Assembly: GCA_963662175.1 (NCBI GenBank)
Contig: OY759223.1
Span: forward strand, 14,052,249-14,116,248
DNA from: Aradus depressus
Taxonomy: Eukaryota > Arthropoda > Insecta > Hemiptera > Aradidae
Length of the DNA: 64,000 nt
Direction of reading: 5' to 3'
Numbering within the stretch: position 1 is the first letter of the stretch; every line of letters starts with the position of its first letter. The position numbers were made by a program, and so were the translations under genes. The notes beneath the pieces are model-generated. The model was not told the DNA's origin. It searched no databases and saw only the letters and a list, made by a program, of their open reading frames with translations. This document shows positions 1 to 10,190 of this stretch, piece by piece.

Positions 1-172
1 ATTCATGTCAGGACTGCTTATAGTCACTATAAAATTAAATTTATTGTCAAGGTCTTCTTTATTGACTAGGCCTACAATTTCCAAAGTTCTGCGATTATCG
101 CTACAGAAATATTTTGCAATCATCTTATGGTCAGTAGCCGGTCGTCAGTTGAACGGCTACTATCTTTGAGCC
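1..172. other. No recognisable feature; flank of hAT-like element
   Basis: AT-rich sequence without a convincing gene. Its last eight bases (165-172, TTTGAGCC) are the left target-site duplication of the element that follows. Confidence 0.5.
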
Positions 173-1037
173 TAGGGTTCAATCGATACCACAAAGTATT
201 GATACTTTTACTCATAAGTAGTATCGAATAAAAATTTCGATACTACTCAAGTATACCTACTCGTATCGATTCAATCGAGTAGGTAGTTGATTATAACTAA
301 TTTTAAAAATGTATAAATCTACATAGATTTAAATAAAAATCGTATTGCATCGAGTACTTCGTTATAAATAATTTTAAACCATGTATAATATATATATAAA
401 CATATAAAGCCTTATAAAATAAACATACAATTTATTTTTACTAAGGATATAAAACTACTGGAGACTATTCGTATTCCCACAATATTTCACTTTTTTAAAA
501 CACTTTTTGCAAGTCGCTGAGATCGGATCGTTCTTAGTGTAATAAATTCACACTTTCGCCGTAGGACGATGCATTATAATTTGTAATTGACAAAATGGAA
601 TGTAAAAATAAAATAAAATGCTGAAATTGTAATCATGTTCATAAACGAAAAACCATTTAATGTAAACATAAACGATAAACCATTTTATGAAAATAAGGTA
701 AGAGATAAGGACGCATCACGCAGACTGCGTGATCACATCACACATGAGGTTATCACCATCGATACATATCATTTGTCCGTGGACCGTAACTTGAGTTCAG
801 TATTTTATTGCAACAACAAATAAGAAAATTGTAAGAAATTAAACGGTGAACGATTTTGATGAATTGAAAAAATTATATAATTTTTTTTATTTGTTGAAAT
901 TTGAAACGAGTACTTTGAATCGATTCAAGTAATATCGATTCTATACCTACTTGGTATCGAGTATACCAAAAGTACTCTTGGTATCGGTCAAAAGTATCGA
1001 TACTTTGCTTGTATTTACTTGTATCGATAGATCCCTA
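173..1037. mobile_element. hAT-like non-autonomous DNA transposon with 8-bp TSD
   Basis: The element begins TAGGGTTCAATCGATACC and ends with the inverted counterpart TATCGATAGATCCCTA. It is flanked on both sides by TTTGAGCC (165-172 and 1038-1045), an 8-bp duplication as hAT transposases make. Both subterminal regions are dense in GTATCGATAC-like palindromic motifs, which could be transposase binding sites. The 865-bp interior has one short ORF starting at 635 (62 codons) with a possible splice donor GTAAGA after its 20th codon or so; it resembles nothing I know. I infer a MITE-like or internally deleted hAT. Seen: the TIRs and TSD. Inferred: the superfamily. Confidence 0.72.
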
Positions 1038-1045
1038 TTTGAGCC

Positions 1046-1290
1046 CCTAGTTAGTTATTGTGACTTTCGGGCTTTAACTATGAGGTCATATCGCCTACTA
1101 CCTACCTGAGCGCACTTTCGTCACTCTGATCCCGACTCTACTGTGGGAGTTCTAAATATTGCCTAGTTTAATTTTTTTTTTTTTTTTCACTTAGGTTAGG
1201 CACTGACATCGTTCGGTGGCATCCAAAGGAGGGCGTGCTCAATATATTGATCGCAGTAAGCGAGCACGCTACATCTGAGCTACAGAAAAG
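1046..1290 (-). mobile_element. SINE1, diverged partial copy
   Basis: Starts with the SINE1 3' region in reverse (gactttcgggctttaac, then the block around tcatatcgcctactacc and cccgactctactgtggg). After a poly(T) interruption near 1170-1187 it continues with degraded counterparts of the 'ctgacatcgtacaggctcgg' and 'ggcgtgctta' blocks. The tRNA-like head is not recognisable. Confidence 0.6.
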
Positions 1291-1540
1291 TATAATATAT
1301 TTGAGGTACCCATAACAGGACTTTCATGTACCAACCACGCTTTTTTATAGGGCATTTCACAATTGAGATAGAACCAAAACCATTTAAGTTCCATACGAAA
1401 TATTTCAAAGAAATGTTTAAAGTGTAACGTAAAACAACAAAACTACGGTTTCTTTATTAATAGTTTTTTTTATTAAAAAATATAAAAATAAAGGGAAAAA
1501 ATATATATATATGGTCATTGCAGATCCTGTTATAAGAATC

Positions 1541-1691
1541 TCCAAGGTGGGTATAAGAACCACCAAGATTGGTATAAGAACCACCAAGATTGGTATAAGA
1601 ACCACCAAGGTTGGTATAAGAACCACCAAGATTGGTATAAGAACCACCAAGGTTGGTATAAGAACCATCAAGGTTGGTATAAGAACCACCA
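1541..1691. repeat. 21-bp minisatellite, about 7 copies
   Basis: Tandem copies of a 21-bp unit, GGTATAAGAACCACCAAGAT plus T, with GATT/GGTT alternation in the last bases. Because 21 is a multiple of three, both strands stay open and give artificial heptad 'proteins' (RTTKIGI on plus, LVVLIPI on minus). I do not consider either coding. Confidence 0.9.
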
Positions 1692-3410
1692 GATAACTCT
1701 CCCTCCCCCTCATGGATATAACACCATTCTGGTTTTGGTTGGAATTAAAACAATTTCTATGATTATAATGTTGCGTCGTGCGAGTGGCGCTAAACGTCTG
1801 GGGTATGTTATTCCATTAGAAACCTATTCAATAAGAAAAACAAAACGGGTCATCATCTGCACCAGTGAGCTGATGATTTATGACGATGATTATTAGTCTA
1901 GGATGACGAAGATGTAGAAGGAGACTGATGAAGGAGAGTCTAGAGTTCTGAAGAAGGGTCCACTTGCCCAAGTAAGTGTGTTGTGTAGCGTGTCATTAAA
2001 CACAATGCAAGGGGGAGACAAACGTTCTCTGATACTAAATACAGTAGTATGTAGTTAATCAATCAATTTATCCTTTTTAAATGTATATCATATATATCAG
2101 AACTACCGTCTATCCGCGATTGGAAGGCGAGGCTAGCAGCTCCCAAGATACTGATATATATTGAGGTCACTGTTGCGTGGGGTATCTATGAGCTCTATAA
2201 AACTCTATCTCAGGGTTATTTCTGTAGGTTCTTTTAAAGGCTAACAAAGTCGCAAATGTCATTAGAGAGAGGCAAACAGGTAATAAAACATCATAAATAA
2301 TTGTCCACTAGACTGATTAGTGTTGAGAAAAAGTAATTACAATTTTATTTTAAATTTAAAATTATACAAAAGGTTACACAGTGGAAAAAAATGGATATTA
2401 AGAGAAATTGCCCACCTACATATAAAACAGTTTATTTTTAATTGCCTGTAGGGGCTTCTTGCAATTTTTTTTTTGGTACTTCCCTCCCCCTAAATTATTG
2501 ACAATTTAAAATGGTGTATCCAACCAGTATTGAAGGATTGTGATTGTCAAAAAAAAGTAAGAAATGTACACTTTTATGGTCTCTCAAATATAGTTTTTTT
2601 ATACACATCGGTTAACGTTTCACCCATTGGAACATTTTCAAAACTTAATTTTTTCTGTGTATTAAATGTGGATATAACATCCAAAAACTATTTTAAAAAC
2701 TATACAATTTAAAGTAACACTAAAAAAAAGTTTTGAGGCTATTTTTGTTTGAAGTCTCTCTGTGATGACTGAGCCCCTAGCTCCCATACGAAACAACCAC
2801 ATGAAACTCAGAATTTATTTGTATCTTAATGGCAACTATAAACGAAGCATATGGACCAGTTCCAAAAACCTTTTCGCGCCGCGCAGCTCAAAAAAATAGC
2901 TTTTGTAAAAATCAAAATGTTTTTTGTCATAGTCGAGTAGGATATCAAACTCAAGGGTTCTGAGCCAATCATATTAAAGAGGATATGAAGAAACTGCACA
3001 TTTGGAATGATTCTGACAATTTTAAACACTTGTCCATTTATTTTAATTTGAGGCATTTAATTTTAATTATTAAATTTTATTTATAATTTTTTTTAAAGTT
3101 AAAATTGAATGAGCGTAGGACAGTCTTCCAGTAAAACTTGGTCTCTCCAAACCATCGTGATTGCAACGCCATGCTTCCAATCCCATCATATCTCGTGCAT
3201 CACCCTCAGCCAATCATATGGTGTGTTGAAACCATATATTCTGCAGCGGTCTTAGAGCTGGTATCGGGTTAATACTGAATTACTGTAATATTCAAAAAAT
3301 TCAAAGTTGAATCTGCTATACAGCAGACTGGATTCCACAAATCCAGGAGTCGGGCTTGACGTTCCACCAGACTCAAGACTCAAGACTAGACTGCCAGTTC
3401 GTTTCTTCGT
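1692..3410. other. No recognisable gene; AT-rich intergenic or intronic DNA
   Basis: Only short ORFs without recognisable domains. Several poly(T)/poly(A) runs and no matched TIR/TSD pair. Bases 3411-3418 are the left TSD of the following hAT. Confidence 0.5.
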
Positions 3411-3418
3411 AGAGCAGT

Positions 3419-4249
3419 CTGTGCCGGATTAGCCACGTAGCAAGAGTAGCAAATCCTACGGGCCCCGCGCTCCAACGCCTGTTCTGACCGTAAAAAAATA
3501 TCAAAACGATCAAAAATATCAAGACGAAGCAAGCGAAATACAAAGTACGACCATTTCAGCGGCTCTACTACACTCAACGACTTTGTTGAAAATCAAACAC
3601 CTGGAGAACGTTTTGAAATTCAGGTGTTTATTGTCATTATTGATAACGTACTGTCTGCTTTAACTAAACGTATGAAAGCATATCATAAAATTACTAGTGT
3701 TTTTGGAGTATTTCGACAGCTAAAATCTCTTACAACAGAAGAGATTTTGGAAAAAACATCAAGTATGGTCAGTGCTTACGCAGATGATTTGGAGAACAGC
3801 CTAGGCGACGAATTAGTGCAGTTGGCTGAGCTACTGAAAACAGATGTGGCTACTGTTATTGACAGAAAGAAACAGGAGCCTCTGCAACTGCAATTTTATA
3901 AACTTTTATTAAATAATTCTTTAGAATCGTGTTTCCCAAACGTAGAAATTGTCTCTCATGATCACTGGCGAACGTTCTTTTTCAACATTAAAACGTATTA
4001 AAAATGAGTTAAGGAACACGATGGTCCAAGAACGTCTTAATCATCTCACTTTGATGAATATAGAGCATGATTTGCTTAAAGAAGTCGATATTCAAAGTGT
4101 TATCTCTAAATTTGCACATATTAAATCCAGAAAAGTTTATTTGTAACAGTTTTGTTTTATTTAATACCCTAAACTTGAGAACCTAAAGCAAACCAAGAGC
4201 CTCTTGTCAGAATTTGCTATAGGCCCCTCGCTAGCTTAATCCGGCACTG
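3419..4249 (+). mobile_element. hAT transposon, internally deleted, 8-bp TSD intact
   Basis: Left end CTGTGCCGGATTAGC and right end GCTTAATCCGGCACTG form terminal inverted repeats of about 13 bp. Both are flanked by AGAGCAGT (3411-3418 and 4250-4257), the 8-bp duplication diagnostic of hAT insertion. Total length is 831 bp, far short of an autonomous hAT (usually 2.5-4 kb). The interior holds only the first residues and the C-terminal part of a transposase, so most of the zinc finger and RNase H-like core is lost. Confidence 0.85.
3480..4146 (+). pseudogene. hAT transposase remnant, C-terminal dimerisation region
   Basis: Reading frame is open from before 3492 and reads KRNTKYDHFSGS, a typical hAT N-terminal basic motif, then runs directly into the late catalytic-domain segment (FIVIIDNVLSALTKRM...). 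A frameshift near 3950 moves the reading into the next frame, which continues ITGERSFSTLKRIKNELRNT and then QERLNHLTLMNIEHDLL. This matches the ERSFS...LK.IK..LR..M...RL...L.I hallmark of the hAT C-terminal dimerisation domain and ends at 4146. In the family this segment mediates transposase dimerisation. The N-terminus-to-C-terminus junction shows a deletion of the central domain. No start codon can be fixed. It cannot encode an active enzyme. Confidence 0.85.
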
Positions 4250-4257
4250 AGAGCAGT

Positions 4258-5172
4258 CCAGCTTTCTTCGAAGAACCACTTTAAAAATTATTGGTATTTA
4301 ATAATTCTTTTATTTTTTATGCCTGTTTTTATTTATTTTGATTATTAATTATTTATTATAATTTAATGAATGATTACATCATTATTCCAGTCATATTACA
4401 AATACATTATTTATTATTACATCTGCTTCCATGATTTGCAATATTTCCCTCTCTCCCACTCAATAATCTTTCTTTATTATCTTTCTTTTTCTTTTTCAAA
4501 TATATTCAATTATCGAATCTTTGTATTAATGTGAACATGAGGCAGGAGCACCGACTGTCTCAATATCTATGACCTAATCCAAAATCATTATCATTGAGGG
4601 TTATTTTGCTCTTACAAGTACAATATGAAATCTCAGTTTACCAAATCGAATCAGAACCCTCTTTTTTTTTTTTCTTGTTCGGTCTCATGTTTAAGATTCA
4701 GAAACCTCTTCCCCCATAGGATCATCCTAATGATATTGTAATTCAGGGAGCGGTCCTCAGTTGGCCCTGGATTTCGGGGATCCCACAGACACAGAGAAAC
4801 CGAAAAAAAAAATGTAAGATTGTTTAAAGATTCATTAGATCCTGGAGGGAGTTGGCTTCCATTTGCATTTATTACCAGTCTTTATCAGGAGACCTAAGAC
4901 GGAGAAAAATAAATAAAAAAAAAAAGGGAAAAAACCGAGTATTTTTTTTCTTCTATGGGAGAAAGAGGGATATTTGCATTCCCCAAGGTCCATAAAGGAG
5001 GGCATATTATCCCCGCATCTGCATTCATCATTTAGTCGAAGGATTTATGTGTCCAACTTTAACCTCAATTTAAATATACGGCCGCCTTATCCCCTCCTCC
5101 GCGTCTTCTTCCCTATATTCAACTATCTGGCTTTAGTTTATAATAATACCACCAGCACCCCGCAACATATAT
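4258..5172. other. No recognisable feature
   Basis: AT-rich sequence with poly(T) and poly(A) runs; no ORF with recognisable content and no clear repeat ends. Confidence 0.5.
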
Positions 5173-5775
5173 CAGTGCCCTAGGCGAAAATCTACCTTGC
5201 GCCCTCTTGTAAGGAGAGAAATTTCAATAATTAAAAAATAAAACTTCATAAAAAATTGTTTTAATGTTTAAATTTATTATAAAAAATGAAAAAAAAATAT
5301 ATATATACACTATATATAAAAAATTTATAAAAACAACATATATTATCGTAATATATCTGAAAAAATGATTGAAAGACATCAAATTGTATCAATTTTTGGA
5401 AGATTTCCATTGTATTTTTCGGGCTTTAGCATTAGCAAATTCTTCAATTACATCCTTGAAATTTCTGTTGTTGGCCAGTTCGTTTTCTATTGCAAGGCCA
5501 GCAAGAGCATGGAGTCTTTCTTGTGTCATAGTTGACCTTAAATATGTTTTTATTAATTTCAATTTGCTAAAACTCCTTTCGCAACTGGCTACTGATACTG
5601 GAATCGTTAAAAGTACGCATAACGCAATCCACAAGTTCGTGAATAAGTCGCAAGTATTAGTTTTTTTTTTTTCAATTCTTTCAATCAAGGTCAAAGTGTC
5701 AACAACTCTTGTGCCCCTAACATCGAGGCGCCCTAGGCGATCGCCCTTCCCGCCTCTGCCGTTCTGGCGGGGCTG
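5173..5775 (-). mobile_element. Second hAT remnant, internally deleted
   Basis: The left boundary CAGTGCCCTAGGCG and a right region whose reverse complement starts CAGCCCCGCC and contains GCCTAGGGCGCC look like hAT termini rich in GGCGCC. Between them lies the C-terminal transposase remnant, read on the minus strand. I could not match 8-bp target duplications, so the exact ends are tentative. Confidence 0.5.
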
Positions 5776-5805
5776 ACCACCAGAGGCGCCAATAGAACTC
5801 TCCAT
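5389..5805 (-). pseudogene. hAT transposase C-terminal fragment
   Basis: The minus-strand ORF of 138 codons has a nonsense N-terminal part, probably the former non-coding end of the element joined by deletion. It then reads LLTIPVSVASCERSFSKLKL followed by IKTYLRSTM and QERLHALAGLAIENEL. This is the hAT dimerisation signature (A.CERSFS.LK.IK..LRSTM...RL..L....IE). It ends with a lysine/arginine-rich tail KARKIQWKSSKN. It is from a different hAT family than the remnant at 3480-4146, as the residues differ widely. No catalytic core remains. Confidence 0.82.
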
Positions 5806-6120
5806 TCAAACGCGGACCCCTACCGCTGAGGTAGCTCTACACTACAAGATTTTTAATAAAATAAATCAGTTTAAATGATGAGATGACACAAAAGAAATAT
5901 TTACATTTTTACATTTATTTAAAAAAAAAAGCTAAAGAGAAATTAAAACATATTACAAAAATTTATTTATTCATTTATTTAAAACAAAATACATCTCTAG
6001 AGTGGCCATTTTAAAATATAATTTCTACTCACAATGACGTCACTGCCGATTTCTAACATTATACATAATTCTTTTACGCATCATCTCCTTTATTATAAAT
6101 ATGGTACAGTGCAAGCAAAA
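5806..6120. other. No recognisable feature
   Basis: AT-rich spacer between the hAT remnant and a LINE fragment; no gene or repeat boundary seen. Confidence 0.4.
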
Positions 6121-6124
6121 CAGT

Positions 6125-6510
6125 AAAACGAAAATTACAATAATTCCAAAACGAAACCCTCCGCATAGGTCTCAACGTACCGTGGTTCGTGAGAGGCAGT
6201 ATAATTCATAAAGAACTGGACATAGCTCCCATGGACACCGTCCTGCGATCTCTGACTGAGACGTTCCTCCAGAACCTGCCCCTCAGCCCTGGAGCTGTCC
6301 ACTTCAATATTGGACAGCCCACTGCACATCGCCGACTGCGACCCAGACTCCCACAGCACATTTTAACTTAGATATTAGTTTTATTTATCACTATTAATGT
6401 TTTTTTTTTTTTTTTTTTTTTTTTTTCTTTTTCTTTTTTTTCTGTATTTTGTCATTTTTGTGAAAGGCACTTGAATGCCGGCCCAAATAAATTACTTTCT
6501 TTTCTTCCTT
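6125..6510 (+). mobile_element. 5'-truncated jockey-like LINE
   Basis: Contains the C-terminal end of a reverse-transcriptase ORF (6147-6371), a T-rich 3' UTR, and an ending with a small stem-loop (GGCACTTGAATGCC) followed by AATAAA at about 6485. The 5' truncation and the hairpin-AATAAA end are usual for target-primed LINE copies. TSDs were not resolved. Confidence 0.72.
6147..6371 (+). pseudogene. Jockey-type reverse transcriptase C-terminus
   Basis: The open frame reads QNETLRIGLNVPWFVRGS, then IIHKELDIAPMDTVLRSLTE and TFLQNLPLSPGAVHFNIGQ, ending RRLRPRLPQHILT. This follows the conserved pattern after the RT domain of jockey-clade LINEs: 'R....APW(F/Y)VRN..IH.EL.IP......R....F...L', then R/K-rich P-x-DL. 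There is no catalytic FADD box here; only the last 75 or so residues remain. The Met at 6189 is internal, not a start. Confidence 0.8.
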
Positions 6511-6639
6511 TATTATATCATCTTTCCATCAATATCACTTCATATCCACTAACATCACCTCATCACTCTCACAACTTTCACATTACTGTTTGAAAAAAAA
6601 ATTAAAACATCAGAAACATATTTGAAAACGTATGGACGG

Positions 6640-6800
6640 TGCGAACATCATAACTCGACACAAGATTCAGAAGCCAATATGTCAAATATCGATTTGTAGT
6701 TCGAAAGATCGATTGGTTTTGGCGGGAGAGCGGAAATGTAATTGACGTGGGGAAGTTCATTGTCGGTGATTCACCACCGATTTTTTCCTTTTTCTGATTA
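6640..6800 (+). repeat. Repeat R-A, partial
   Basis: Matches the end of the dispersed R-A family: 'cgattggttttggcgggagag' and then 'ggggaagttcattgtcggtgattcaccaccga'-like sequence, seen also near 9850, 22200, 38930, 46850 and 60550. Confidence 0.6.
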
Positions 6801-7560
6801 TTGAACTACGTTTATTTACCTGAGCCCCTCTACAAACTAATAATCACTAATAATTTATTTATATTTTTTTCTATTTGAAATTTAGGTCACTCCTTGGCTA
6901 GGCTTGAAAATTGTTGTTCGTTGACATCAATTTAGTGAATAGTTAACGGAGTTAGTACCTTCTCCATGTTGCTTTCGTGATACAACCCAATATTTTTTCA
7001 ACCACTTTTAATTATTGTCTATCAATGATTGATTCTTGACTCACAATTTCTTTTTGTCAGGTCAATTGTGTGTGGTTATATCCTTCACGTGACTGAATAA
7101 TTGACTGATCGTTAACCCATCGAAAGTGAATGATGTAATGCAAACTTGAGCTACCAATCGTATTACAGGTCATTGACAACTAGAGACTGGGGTAGATAGA
7201 CAGTCGGCCAGTACTGTAGATGTGACCTGAACGTGGATATGCGAATCACCATCTTGGTTGGTCCTATCTGAAATCTAAGGGTTTCGTTTGTAAAAAAACT
7301 ATTTTTTCTATGTTAATTTTTCAAAACCAACTTTTTATAGCGTAATCAGTTTTCAAAATAAAGATCTTTGTTACTTGGCATTACTCTACCTATCTCAATC
7401 TTTTTGTGCGAGTCTTTAGTAAAATTATGACACTTTGGTGGCTGAAACCACTAAAAACGTTTTTTTTAACTTCCTAACGTATATAACTGAAGTTATTGTA
7501 ATGGGTCCAAAAATCGAAATCAACATTTTCAACATATTTTTATGTTTCAAGGTCACTACA
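6801..7560. other. No recognisable gene
   Basis: AT-rich DNA without a convincing ORF or repeat boundary. Confidence 0.4.
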
Positions 7561-7879
7561 GTATTTTTACACTATTTTTGGAAAGAAGTATATGTGTGTG
7601 TGTGTATGTGCGTAGTCAATTTTCCCATCACAATATCTCGCGAATGTAAAATTATATCGACTCCGCTTTGGTGCCAATCGAAGCATATCAACGTAAATAT
7701 GATCTGAAAGAAATTTTATCAAATTCAGTCCAGCCGTTTTTTCGTTTAATCAAAAATACTGCCAAAAAAGTGGATTTTAGGAATTATTGAAAAAAATGTA
7801 TCCAATCTAACTTGTTCTGGTGGCAATCAATACACATGCAGAATCCGTTTGAGCCAAATTAAAAAATAGCTATACGGCT

Positions 7880-8260
7880 TCTGAAAATTATGAACGGGCG
7901 AGGGGGTTATGAGGGGATGCTAAGCATAAAAAATGTTCTAGTTCATTAACAGATGGTCGGATTGTCATGAAATTTCACATGTAGTATTCTTAAAAGCCAA
8001 TTGAAAAATAGGGTGTGTGACGACTCAAAATTCTTACTGGGAGGAGGGGTTGTGGGGGGGCTCTTTGCAAAAATATAGTGCTAGCTCATTAACGGATGGT
8101 CGGATCGTGATGAAATTTCACATGTAGTATTCTTAAGACCCAATTGTGATATAGACTATCTAGCGCCACAAAATTCTTAAGGGGAGGGGGAGTTGTGAGG
8201 GGACTATGCATAAAAAAAGTCTAACTCATCAACGGAAGATCGGATTTTTTTTTTTTTTTT
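7880..8260 (+). repeat. Diverged 144-bp tandem units related to the 49-51 kb Helitron
   Basis: Two and a part copies of a unit with a 'gggagggg..ttgtggggggg' G-run, 'aactcattaacggatggtcgg', and 'tgaaatttcacatgtagtatt'. The spacing between equivalent positions (about 7963 and 8107) is 144 bp, exactly the period inside the Helitron at 49149-51568. I infer a relic of the same or a sister family. It is followed by a poly(T) tract (8246-8268). Terminal TC and CTAG ends were not found. Confidence 0.65.
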
Positions 8261-8268
8261 TTTTTTTA

Positions 8269-8704
8269 AGTCAGTGCGAATTAATGAACTATATTTTTGC
8301 CCTCTGAACCCATGCCCTGGAATTGATACTCTCCTCAGAAATGTGGCAAACGCAACATTTTTCGTTACTGATTTTCCCCGAAAAGTTAATGTTTTGAAAA
8401 AAATATATATATGTCCATCTATATATTTCTATAAAAATGTTTCTATACTATAATTCTTATAGGGGAGGATGATGGGGGCGATATATCAAAATGGTCTTTC
8501 TGCCCAGTCGCTATCAGTGGTAAACAAACTTGCCAGATGGACCAGCTGATACAGAAGGCTATACAAGTCAAGGGTCTACTACATTTATTGACTCTTCCCT
8601 TTTTATCCCCTCTCTGACTTTTTTCGAAAATATTTTCTGGGGGCCAAGCTCTCTACCACTTTTCATGTACATATTTCATTTTACATCACCAGCTATACGA
8701 AGTA
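8269..8704. other. No recognisable gene
   Basis: AT-rich spacer between the 144-bp units and the mariner. The last two bases (TA, 8703-8704) are the left target duplication. Confidence 0.4.
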
Positions 8705-9543
8705 CGACGTGTGTTTAAAAAGTAACAGGCATTTTATAATTTCGCGGGTTGTATTAGTCCGATTCGCTCGATTTTTTCGTTGTGTTGGTGAACATGTATG
8801 AAAAGTATCTGTACATTGTTAGCCAAACCGCATGTTTAGTCTTTTGTTTACAAAATGAATGAGAGAATTTGCATTAAATTTTGCTATAAGAATGGAATAA
8901 AGTGCAGCAAATTTTTAGAAATGTTTTAACTGCTTTTGGTGAGTCTACTATGAGTAAAACTAGGGTTTATGAGTGGTAGAAAAGCTTGACAAGTGCGGTC
9001 GAATGTGAAGGTCATGCTCACTGTGTTTTTCGATTTTAATGGCATACCATGAGTTCTTGCCACAAGGTCAAACGATCAATAAGGTGTACTACCGACAAGT
9101 GCAACGCCGTTTGCGTGAAGCAATCCGAAAAAAACGCCCGTATTTGTGGCGAAACAATTCATGGCTTTTGCACCACGATAATGCACCTGCTCACACTTCA
9201 TTGCTTGTTAGTGAATTTTTGGCCAAAAACAACACTGTAATGATGCCCCAGCTTCCATATTCGCCAGACATGGCTCCGTGTGACTTTTTTCTGTTCCCAA
9301 CAAGAGAACCTTAAAGGGCCGTCGTTTCACAAGCATCGATGAGATTAAAAGCGCATCGCTGAGAGAGCTAAATGCTATCCCAAAGATCGAGTTCCAGAAG
9401 TGTTTCGGGAATTGGAAGAAGCGCTCGTATAAGTGTATAATATCTAATGGGGAATATTTTAAAGGAGATAACATTGATGTAGACGAATAAATAAAATTAT
9501 TTTCAAAAACCGAAAATTCCTGTTACTTTTTGAACACACCTCG
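8705..9543 (+). mobile_element. Mariner element, internally deleted, TA target duplication
   Basis: Left end CGACGTGTGTTTAAAAAGT and the reverse complement of the right end, CGAGGTGTGTTCAAAAAGT, are matching TIRs continuing as AACAGG. Both are flanked by TA (8703-8704 and 9544-9545). At 839 bp it is about two thirds of the 1.3 kb of intact mariners. The missing part is the DNA-binding half of the transposase. Confidence 0.88.
8855..9490 (+). pseudogene. Mariner transposase, deleted and frameshifted
   Basis: The ATG at 8855 starts MNERICIKFCYKNGIKCSKF, a mariner N-terminal helix-turn-helix. A stop follows soon, then SKTRVYEW. A deletion joins this to VMLTVFFDFNG, which carries the first catalytic Asp. 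After a frameshift near 9043 comes YHEFLPQGQTINK and HHDNAPAH (second Asp). YSPDMAPCDFF carries the third Asp, exactly 34 residues after the second: the D,D34D mariner signature. A second frameshift near 9298 leads to LKGRRFTSIDEIK and the end IDVDE at 9490. Such enzymes cut at TA. This copy has at least two frameshifts, stops and a deletion, so it is dead. Confidence 0.9.
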
Positions 9544-9554
9544 TATAGGAGAAG

Positions 9555-9925
9555 TTATGTAATCGGTCAAATATTCGATGTTAAATTTTGACCGGTATTT
9601 CAAAAATTGTAGTCAAAATTGCTGTCTGTGTGTATGTGTCCCTGAACACGATAACTTCCAATAAAAAGAATGTATCGACACGAAATTGTATATTTGTATC
9701 CAGAACCCTCTAAGGACGGCACTTATTAATTTTCAGTGGAATCGATCGAAGGGAAGGGAAGAATCAGAGGTGGCGCTCTACTCAAAAACTCTCGAATTGC
9801 CGATGTAATGAATATATCGATTTTTTTAGTCCAAACGGTCGATTAGTCTTGAAAGGAGAGCCAAAACATAACTGATTAATTTGTGCTGGGGAAGTGTATT
9901 GCGTTGATTTTTTAATTGTTTAGAA
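9555..9925 (+). repeat. Repeat R-A
   Basis: Member of the R-A family: 'gtcaaatattcgatgttaaa', 'cacgataacttccaataaaa', 'gaatgtatcgacacgaaatt', 'tattaattttcagtggaatc', 'ctcgaattgccgatgtaatg' and 'ctggggaagtgtattgcgtt', in the same order as at 21780 and 31600. No coding capacity. Confidence 0.65.
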
Positions 9926-10190
9926 TTTTGTGAGCACCTAACTCAAAAACAATTGTATCAATGAACTTGAAATTTTAAATCTAGATGTCACATGTGTAAA
10001 CTTAAATCTGATTCGATTTTCGGCAAAATCGGTCGAAAATTAAGACCAATTTAATTCTGGGTCTAACTACCTTCTTCAAGACATCGCTTACATTTTTACC
10101 TAAACAAAAATCTCTTGAAGTAAAATTTGTAGAGAATACTGAGAGGCATATTTTGAATAACAAAACAAAATATTGCCTATATATTTATTA
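9926..10190 (+). repeat. Repeat R-B, partial
   Basis: Contains 'gtgagcacctaactcaaaaa', 'aattgtatcaatgaacttga', 'ctgattcgattttcggcaaa', and 'acctaaacaaaaatctcttg' blocks in the same order as R-B at 22660 and 48500. Non-coding. Confidence 0.6.

Noticed and set aside
1417..1713. Two overlapping heptad-repeat ORFs on opposite strands
   Set aside because: By-product of the 21-bp minisatellite; both strands are open for the same reason.
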